Shown here: positions 58,201-64,000 of the stretch, piece by piece
How positions within the stretch are numbered: the stretch's first letter is position 1
Layout of the letters: every line of letters begins with the position of its first letter
Assembly: GCA_022457065.1 (NCBI GenBank)
Contig: JAJGBQ010000004.1
Location: 4,510,712-4,574,711, forward strand
Source of the DNA: Curvularia sp. ZM96
Taxonomy: Eukaryota > Ascomycota > Dothideomycetes > Pleosporales > Pleosporaceae
Direction of reading: 5' to 3'
DNA length: 64,000 nucleotides
Notes under the pieces: generated by a model
Seen by the model: the letters and a program-made list of their open reading frames with translations, nothing else
Told to the model about the DNA's origin: nothing
Databases searched by the model: none
Made by a program: the position numbers and the translations under genes

Positions 58201-59725
58201 TGAGGAGAACGGGGTGACAGTCGTGGTGGTGCCGTACCGGGCATTGATCGAGGACTTGGTTAGCCGAATTGGTAGGTGTGGGGTTGACTGTATGGAGTGG
58301 AAGCATGGCGAGAACAACCCGGCGTCTGTGGTTGTGGTCAGCGCAGACGTAGCAGGCGACACGACTAGCAACGGCAACTTTTTAGGGTATGCTCGGCTGA
58401 TGAAGGACAAGGGACTGCTGCAGCGGGTAGTAGTGGACGAGTGTCATTTGGTGTTTACCGCACGGCACTGGCGGGACAATCTGCTCAAGGTGAAGAACTT
58501 GCGGCTGCTTGGGTGCCCGATGGTATTGCTGACAGCAACGCTGCCGCCGGTGCAGGAGGGGGAGCTAGAGGCAAGTATGCTGGTGCGTAACGCGACGTAT
58601 ATCCGGGCAAGCACAACGCGGCCGAACGCTCGATACTTTGTGTCGTGGTGTCAACGCAAGGCACTAGAAGACACAGCGTTGGTGGTGTGCAAGCGGTGGG
58701 CGGAGAAGCTGCGGCAGTCTAGGCAGAAAGGGGTAGTGTACTGTCTCAGCAAGGGGCAGTGTGAGCGAATGGCTGAGGAGATTGGCTGTGGGTACTATCA
58801 CGCTGATGTGGAGGAGCGAGGGGAGCGGCTAGAGGAGTGGGTAGAGCAAGGAGGGCTAATTGTGGCTACGTCGGCACTAGGGACGGGAGTGGACTACGCG
58901 GGGATTGTGTACATCTTGCATGTGGGGATGCCGTGGAGCATGACGGACTTTGCGCAGGCGAGCGGGCGTGGCGGGCGCGGTGGAGAGGCGTTTGAGGTGG
59001 TAGTGGTGGTGGAACATGGAGAGGTGGAGAAGCGAATGGAGCAGGAGAGCGGTGATATTGACGTGCAGGCAATGGGGACGTTTTTAATTGGGAGTGGGTG
59101 CCGTCGGGAGCTAATGAGCTCGTACTTAGACGGGCAAGGGGTAGGGTGTAGGGATATCGATGCGGTGCGGTGTGACCGGTGTGGGGAGGGAGAAGACGTG
59201 TGGCTTGGGGAGCACGAGCGTTGGGCACAAGAGTGGGCGGTAGTAGAGGAAATGTTTACGGAGCTGCGGGGTGGGTGTGCGATCTGCTGGGTAGTAGGGC
59301 AGCAGTTTGTGACAAAGGAGGAAGAGCAGTGGAAGAAGCACTGGGTGCTGGGGTGCTCGGCGTGGGAGAGGGCGTCCGGGGCGGATGCTGACAAGTTCCG
59401 GAAGAAGATTTTAGATCGGACCGTTAAAAATAACTGTCGGCGGTGCTGGGTAAGTCAGAAGTACTGCGCAACAGGGGAGGGGATGGAGAATCGGTGTCAG
59501 TGGCCGAACGTAGTGATACCGCTAGCATATGCAGCGCGGTTGACACGGGTTGGGATTCAGACGATTCGAGAGGCAGGATTTGGAGAGATGGGAGACGATG
59601 CATATGCAGCATGGCTTGGTAGGAGGAGTAGAGAAGAGGTGTGGGGGCAGGTGTTTACGAACGCAATGGTGGTAGGGATCCGACTAGTGCTGAAGCTTGT
59701 AGAGGGTGATGGCGCTGTAGAGTAA
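55252..59725 (+). CDS. Telomere-linked RecQ-type helicase (TLH family), one frameshift
   Basis: Two frames, 55252-55680 and then the +1 frame to 59725, form one protein of about 1490 residues. The switch is in a run of six A at about 55675-55680, where one extra base breaks the frame. The N-terminus has two Cys/His finger-like segments (VCKQHCSG..H..H and FSCKSCEFL..H). The middle region has Arg in ARGSEIV (57291-57308), YRHTAVGIGR (57646-57675) and a Tyr in GVGNYSV, resembling a tyrosine-recombinase core. The helicase has Walker A TGGGKS (58155-58172), DECH (58435-58446), LTATLPP, ATSALGTGVDY and QASGRGGRGG (58955-58984). After it come Cys pairs (CDRCGEG, CAICW, CRRCW) that probably bind zinc. 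Related helicases sit next to telomeres in many fungi, always near chromosome ends, as here. It would unwind DNA in the nucleus, perhaps for chromosome-end recombination. The frameshift may be a sequencing error. Confidence 0.9.
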
Positions 59726-61299
59726 TAGTAAGTAGACTTAGGTAGCATAGAAAGAAAGAAAGAAACATATACCCGTTAACAGCTAAGAGAGAGGCGTTGA
59801 TAGAAGGTAGAGGGTAAAAGAGGCGACAAGATAAGTAATCTGACATGGTGGGGCGCGGGACTTGAAGTCAGAAGTAGACTACGTACTTAAGGGGAAGAGA
59901 GTAAGAGCAGGAAAGGGAAGAGAGTAAGAGCAGGAAAAGCAAGATAGAGAGAATGGAGACTAGGTTAGGGAGGTGGTATTTAGAGAGAGATTTAGTAAGA
60001 CTAGGGGGAACCCGTTACCCGTAAGAATAGAGCGGTCGCTAGAACGAGTACAAGAAGATAGATAAGATAGCAAAACGCGGGCCCGAACCGCTTTGTGTTT
60101 AGTTTGTGGGTTGACGGAGTCAAGACATGGTTAGGGAGCTAGGTTTAAGTAAGGGTTAGGGTTATAGTATTTAGAGAGAAGAGGGAGTAGATAAGTAGAG
60201 AGGGGGAGGGAGAGAAGTAGTAGAAGAGAAATATAATAATAAAACCCGGGCCCGAACCGCTTTGTGTTTAGTTTGTGGGTTGACGAAGTCAAGATAGAGT
60301 TGGCGTTGCTAGATTTAGTAGGAGAGGAGAGAGGTTAGATAGGTAGTTGGGGGGAAGGGGAAGGGGCGGGCGGAATGAGTTCAAGAAGAGAAATAAGATA
60401 GCAAAACCCGGGCCCGAACCGCTTTGTGTTTAGTTTGTGGCTAGACGGGAGTTCAGATAGAGCTAGATAGATGGTATTCAGGGAGAGAGAGAGTGGAGAG
60501 AAGAAGAGCAAATAAAAGAAAGGTGTAACCGCTAACCGCTAACCGCTTAGGTGTTATAGAGTAGGAGAGGAAGAGAAGAAAGAGAGAGAGATATGGGCTA
60601 AAGGCTAAGGGGTTAGGTAAGGCGGATAAGGAGAGGACTTATACAGAACGCGGAGCGTAACAGAAGATAAGATGGCTTATCTAAGTAAGAAGAGAGATAG
60701 AGGCAGGGATAGGAGAGAAAGTAGAAGAAGGTAAGAAAAGAAAAGAAGATGGCGAAACCCGGGCGCGAACGGCTTTGTGTTTACTTTGTCGATAGATTAA
60801 GTAAGGATAGGGTTAGGGAGCTAGATTTATAGAAGGGTTAGGGTTACCGTGTTTAAGGAATAGGGGGGATGATGTAAGTAGAGGGTAAGTAAGAAGAGAG
60901 ATACAGGTAGTAGAAGAAGAGAAGAGAAGAAAAGAAGATAGCGAAACGCAGGCCCAAAGCGCTTTGTGTTTACTTTGTCAATGGACTAAGCAAGGACAGG
61001 GTTAGGGTTACCGTGTTAGAGGAGTAGGGAGACTTGGGTAGAAGATAGAGAGAGAAGGCGACTACTAAGGCGTACAAGAGAGGCCCCATTCAAGCTCAAG
61101 CATAGAGCCGCCGTCGGAACGAGTAAAAGAAGCGAGGTGATTACGTAAGCTAGGGAGTGAAAGAGGAGATGAAAAAGAAGAGAGAAAACCCCGGCCCGAA
61201 CCCGTCAGGTGTCACAAGATAGAATGTAAGCGCGAAGCTAGGGTCAGTAGTAGCAACAGTAAGTACAGTACAAACAAGGTAGAAAAACGGCATAGATGT

Positions 61300-61367
61300 G
61301 AGGTATGGGGGCAGGTGTTGACGAATGCAATGGTAGTAGGGATTCAACTAATACTTAAGATTTAGGG
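61300..61367 (+). pseudogene. Diverged copy of the helicase gene 3' end
   Basis: From GGTATGGGGGCAGGTGTTGA onward this matches 59637-59704, the last codons of the helicase (reading VWGQVFTNAMVVGI in the gene), with about 15 percent differences by eye. It shows that another helicase copy once ended here. Confidence 0.75.
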
Positions 61368-61410
61368 TAGATAAGCTATAGAGAGTGGAAGAAGAGAGAT
61401 AGAGAGATAT

Positions 61411-61530
61411 ATGCGGAGCTAAGCCGTCGGTGTCACAGAAGTAGAGAGATATGCGGAGCTAAGCCGTCGGTGTCACAGAAGTAGAGAGATATGCGGAGCT
61501 AAGCCGTCGGTGTCACAAGAGTAGAGAGAT
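61411..61530. repeat. 40-bp tandem repeat, three copies
   Basis: Units starting ATGCGGAGCTAAGCCGTCGG lie at 61411, 61451 and 61491, a strict 40-bp period. The third has a small change (ACAAGAGT for ACAGAAGT). Confidence 0.9.
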
Positions 61531-63820
61531 ATAGAGAGATTAGAGAGAGAAGAGGTTTTGAGTATAGACTTGGGCAGAACGCGGAGCGTAATAGAAGCGT
61601 ATATAGAGAAAGACTTGGGCAAAATGCAGAGCGTAATAGAAGAAGGTAGATAGAGAGTTAGGGGGCTAATATTTAGAGATAGTGAGGGAGCTGACTTGGA
61701 GGGGCTCGGACTGTCAAGTCAGAAGGTAGAGAGTACGTAGAAGAAAGAACTAGTTGCCCGTTCAAGCAAAACTGCAGAAAGAAGAAGCAATTGATAGAAA
61801 AGAAGATAGTAACACCCGGACCCGAACCGCTTTGTGTTTAGTTTATAGCTTAATAGATTGAGATAGAATAAGAATGCTAGTATTTGGAGCGAGAGTAGGT
61901 TACGTAAGCGGGGGGGAATAGATTAAGAGAAGAGAAGAAAAGAAAGGTAAAAAGAGTAAAAAGAGAGGTTACGTGGTATAGAAAAGATGGGAAAGAGAAA
62001 ATAGAAGATAGTAGATGGGAATATAATTTTGAGCTGAGTTGTGGTTATAGATAGAAAGTAGTAAGGGAATAGAAAGATAAATTGTAGATATTAACAGAAT
62101 AGAAGGGTAAATAGCCGATATTCACAGACTGGAAGAGCAAGTAGCAGGGTTAGGGTTCTGGTATTTGGGGGAGAATCGTGAGTTTTTGGGACGGTAGAAG
62201 CGAAAGTGAGGATATTTAAGTATAGAAAGAAAAAGGCTTTTATTATTATTATGATTTAAGGAATATAGAGTTACAATTCCGGTTTTTAAGAAGAGAAGAG
62301 GGTAGCTATCAGGGGAGGGCGAAAGATAGAATAGGTTAAGCTATGTAATTTGGCGGGTAGACGAGTGTATTTGGATAGAAAGATTATTATTTTACAAAAG
62401 AAAGAAAAGACTTGGAAGCTACAAAAAGTAGTTTAAAAGTACTATTTTGCAGATTTTGTAGACGATTTGGATAAAATCGTAGCAAATTTGCAAAAATTGA
62501 TGTAATTGAGTGTGATTTGTGGATAGATTATAAACAGAGAGTAATATGGAAAGGGTAGAGGGAAAACGCGTTACCCGTTAGGGCAGAACCGCCGGCGGAA
62601 CGAGTGAAAGAAGATAGATAAGATAGCAAAACGCGGGCGGGAACGGCTTTGTGTTTAGTTTGCGGGTTGACGAAGTCAAGATAGGGTTAGGGTTATCGTA
62701 TTTAGAGAGAGATGGTAGAGTCAAGAGAGAAAAGAGAAGAAAGAAGAAAAAGAAGAAGATAGAGACCCGGGCCGAGCGCGTTGATGAGACAAGATAGAAG
62801 AGAAGATTTAGGAAAGATATATAGAGCTAAGGTAGTAGAGTAGATATAAAGAGTAGCAAAAGGATATCAATTATTGCAAGTAGATAGAAATCATAGTAAA
62901 TAGATGTAAAGAATTAAGATTTGCTAAGAAGAGAGAGGTAAAAGAGAATAAGGAGAGGGGCATATGTAGAGCTTAGCAGTTTGTAGTATAGAATTAGAAA
63001 GTTGAGCAGATTTACTAGAATTAAGAGTAAGGGAAAGAGGGGGAAGGTAGGAGAAAAGAGATTAGAGAAGCAAAAGGAAAAGGCGTTGCCCGTTAGGGTA
63101 GGAGTGCAGTTAGAACGAGTAAAAGAAGATAGATACGATAGCAAAACGCGGGCGGGAATGGCTTTGTGTTTAGTTTGTAGGTTGACGGAGTTAAGATATA
63201 ATTAGAGAGGTAGGTTTGAGCAAGGGTTAGGGTTATGGTGTTTGAGAAGAGGGGAGAGAGAGAAGTGGTTAGGGGTAAGGGCAAGGGGCGGCTAGAGTTA
63301 GTTAAAGAAGCGAAATAAGATAGCAAAACGCGGGCGGGAATAGCTTTATGTTTAGTTTGTGGGTTGACGAAGTGAAGAGAGGGTTAGGGAGCTGGATTTG
63401 AGCGAGGGTTAGGGAGCTAGTATTTAAAGAGAGGGTGAGAGAGAAGAGGTAGTTAGGTAAGCTAGAAGAAGAGGAAGAGTGAAGAAGAGATAGTAGCAAG
63501 AATATAAGGAGTAGAAGAAAGAAAATAAGAAAGGGTAAGGCGGGTAGGACGGCGTTGTGTTTTGTTTATAGGTAAATAGAGTTAAGGCAGGGTTAGGGAG
63601 GTATATTTACGCGAGGGTTAGGGTTACCGTATTTAGGGAGAGATTACGTAAACAGGGAGGGGGTGAAGGAGAAGAAAGAGAAAAGGGTAGGGCAAGGCGT
63701 TACGGGCAAGGATAGAACGGGGAGTAGAACGCGTGCAAGAAGGAAAGGGAGGGAGAGAAGAAAGAAAGCAAGCAAGAAAGAAAAGAGATGAACATCAACC
63801 CGGCCCGAACCGCTGTGTGG

Positions 63821-63953
63821 TTAGGGTTAGGGTTAGGGTTAGGGTTAGGGTTAGGGTTAGGGTTAGGGTTAGGGTTAGGGTTAGGGTTAGGGTTAGGGTT
63901 AGGGTTAGGGTTAGGTTAGGGTTAGGGTTAGGTTAGGGTTAGGGTTAGGGTTA
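63821..63953. repeat. Telomere, (TTAGGG)n
   Basis: About 22 TTAGGG units run 5' to 3' toward the end of the window, the orientation of a right-hand chromosome end. Two units are TTAGG only (near 63911 and 63931). It follows a truncated copy of the subtelomeric core (CCCGAACCGCTGTGTGG). Confidence 0.97.
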
Positions 63954-64000
63954 ATGAGTTCTCGTAACAGGACGCAATTAACCTTAGCAATACGTAACTT
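63954..64000. other. Untrimmed Oxford Nanopore barcode and adapter (artefact)
   Basis: After the last telomere repeat, 63954-63977 (24 bases) equals, from memory, the reverse complement of ONT native barcode 20. It is followed by the barcode flank TTAACCTT (63978-63985) and AGCAATACGTAACT (63986-63999), the reverse complement of the ligation adapter. This is not genomic DNA. Confidence 0.9.

Larger units (their letters stand above)
59726..63820. repeat. Degenerate purine-rich subtelomeric repeat array
   Basis: No real gene. The plus strand is strongly A+G-rich. A recurring core containing GAACCGCTTTGTGTTTAGTT, usually followed by TGACG.AGTCAAG and then a telomere-like AGGGTTAGGGTTA and GTATTTAGAGAGAG, appears near 60075, 60250, 60412, 60764, 60950, 61816, 62635, 63155, 63335, 63555 and, cut short, at 63805. 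Spacing is irregular (about 160-870 bp). Another short unit, ACTTGGGCAGAACGCGGAGC, recurs in variant form near 60635, 61568 and 61612. Confidence 0.8.

Noticed and set aside
61150..63499. Several minus-strand frames rich in Leu, Ser and Phe that look like membrane peptides
   Set aside because: They are translations of the complement of purine-rich repeat DNA, which automatically gives hydrophobic residues. There is no conserved start and no match among themselves beyond the repeat.
63733..63936. A 67-codon plus-strand frame with a long Val-Arg repeat
   Set aside because: It is only the telomere repeat read in one frame and runs into the telomere itself.
54641..64000. Possible Starship giant transposon, because of the recombinase-like region in the helicase
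   Set aside because: Starship captains are separate DUF3435 genes at the element's 5' edge with cargo downstream. Here the recombinase-like segment is fused to a RecQ helicase and followed only by subtelomeric repeats.

Overview
The window is the end of a chromosome from a filamentous ascomycete (Pezizomycotina; a Dothideomycetes/Pleosporales-like fungus is my inference). Supporting evidence: GT..AG introns of 55-85 bp with CTRAY branch points, Zn2Cys6 and non-reducing polyketide synthase genes, Fot1/pogo and Ty3/Gypsy elements degraded in a way that looks like repeat-induced point mutation (RIP), a telomere-linked RecQ-type helicase, and a terminal (TTAGGG)n array. The last 47 bases are not fungal. 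They match, from memory, an Oxford Nanopore native barcode plus ligation adapter, so the contig end is a real telomere with untrimmed adapter.

Layout. (1) 0.5-10.5 kb: a two-gene polyketide module. A Zn2Cys6 activator (minus strand) is divergent from a five-exon SAT-KS-AT-PT-ACP-TE synthase (plus strand). The only tailoring-type gene nearby is a broken short-chain dehydrogenase. (2) 11-26 kb: gene-poor accessory DNA. It holds a frameshifted hypothetical gene, a three-exon hypothetical gene, two small secreted Cys-containing proteins (one a cystine-knot peptide assembled here from three short exons), an NmrA-like protein, a multi-pass membrane protein resembling the UPF0658 Golgi family, and a secreted tyrosinase. 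(3) 26.1-54.6 kb: a nested transposon graveyard, TA-rich and full of stops. It contains Fot1-like remnants, two MITE-like elements, intron-bearing gene relics with look-alike introns, a minus-strand Ty3/Gypsy element, a roughly 500-bp-arm inverted repeat built on LTRs, and a plus-strand chromodomain Ty3/Gypsy element. An intact, unmutated Fot1/pogo transposon sits inside the RNase H region of that last element. (4) 54.6-64 kb: the subtelomere proper. It has diverged tandem repeats, the telomere-linked helicase, about 4 kb of purine-rich degenerate repeats with telomere-like GGGTTA motifs, then the telomere.

How the parts fit: the activator probably controls the synthase through the shared 1.17-kb intergenic region. 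The secreted proteins and tyrosinase are typical accessory subtelomeric content. The helicase belongs to the chromosome-end repeat itself, and a diverged copy of its 3' end lies 1.6 kb further out. Two single-base frameshifts in A-runs (12.7 kb and 55.68 kb) could be nanopore homopolymer errors rather than biology. All coordinates were derived by eye, without software.
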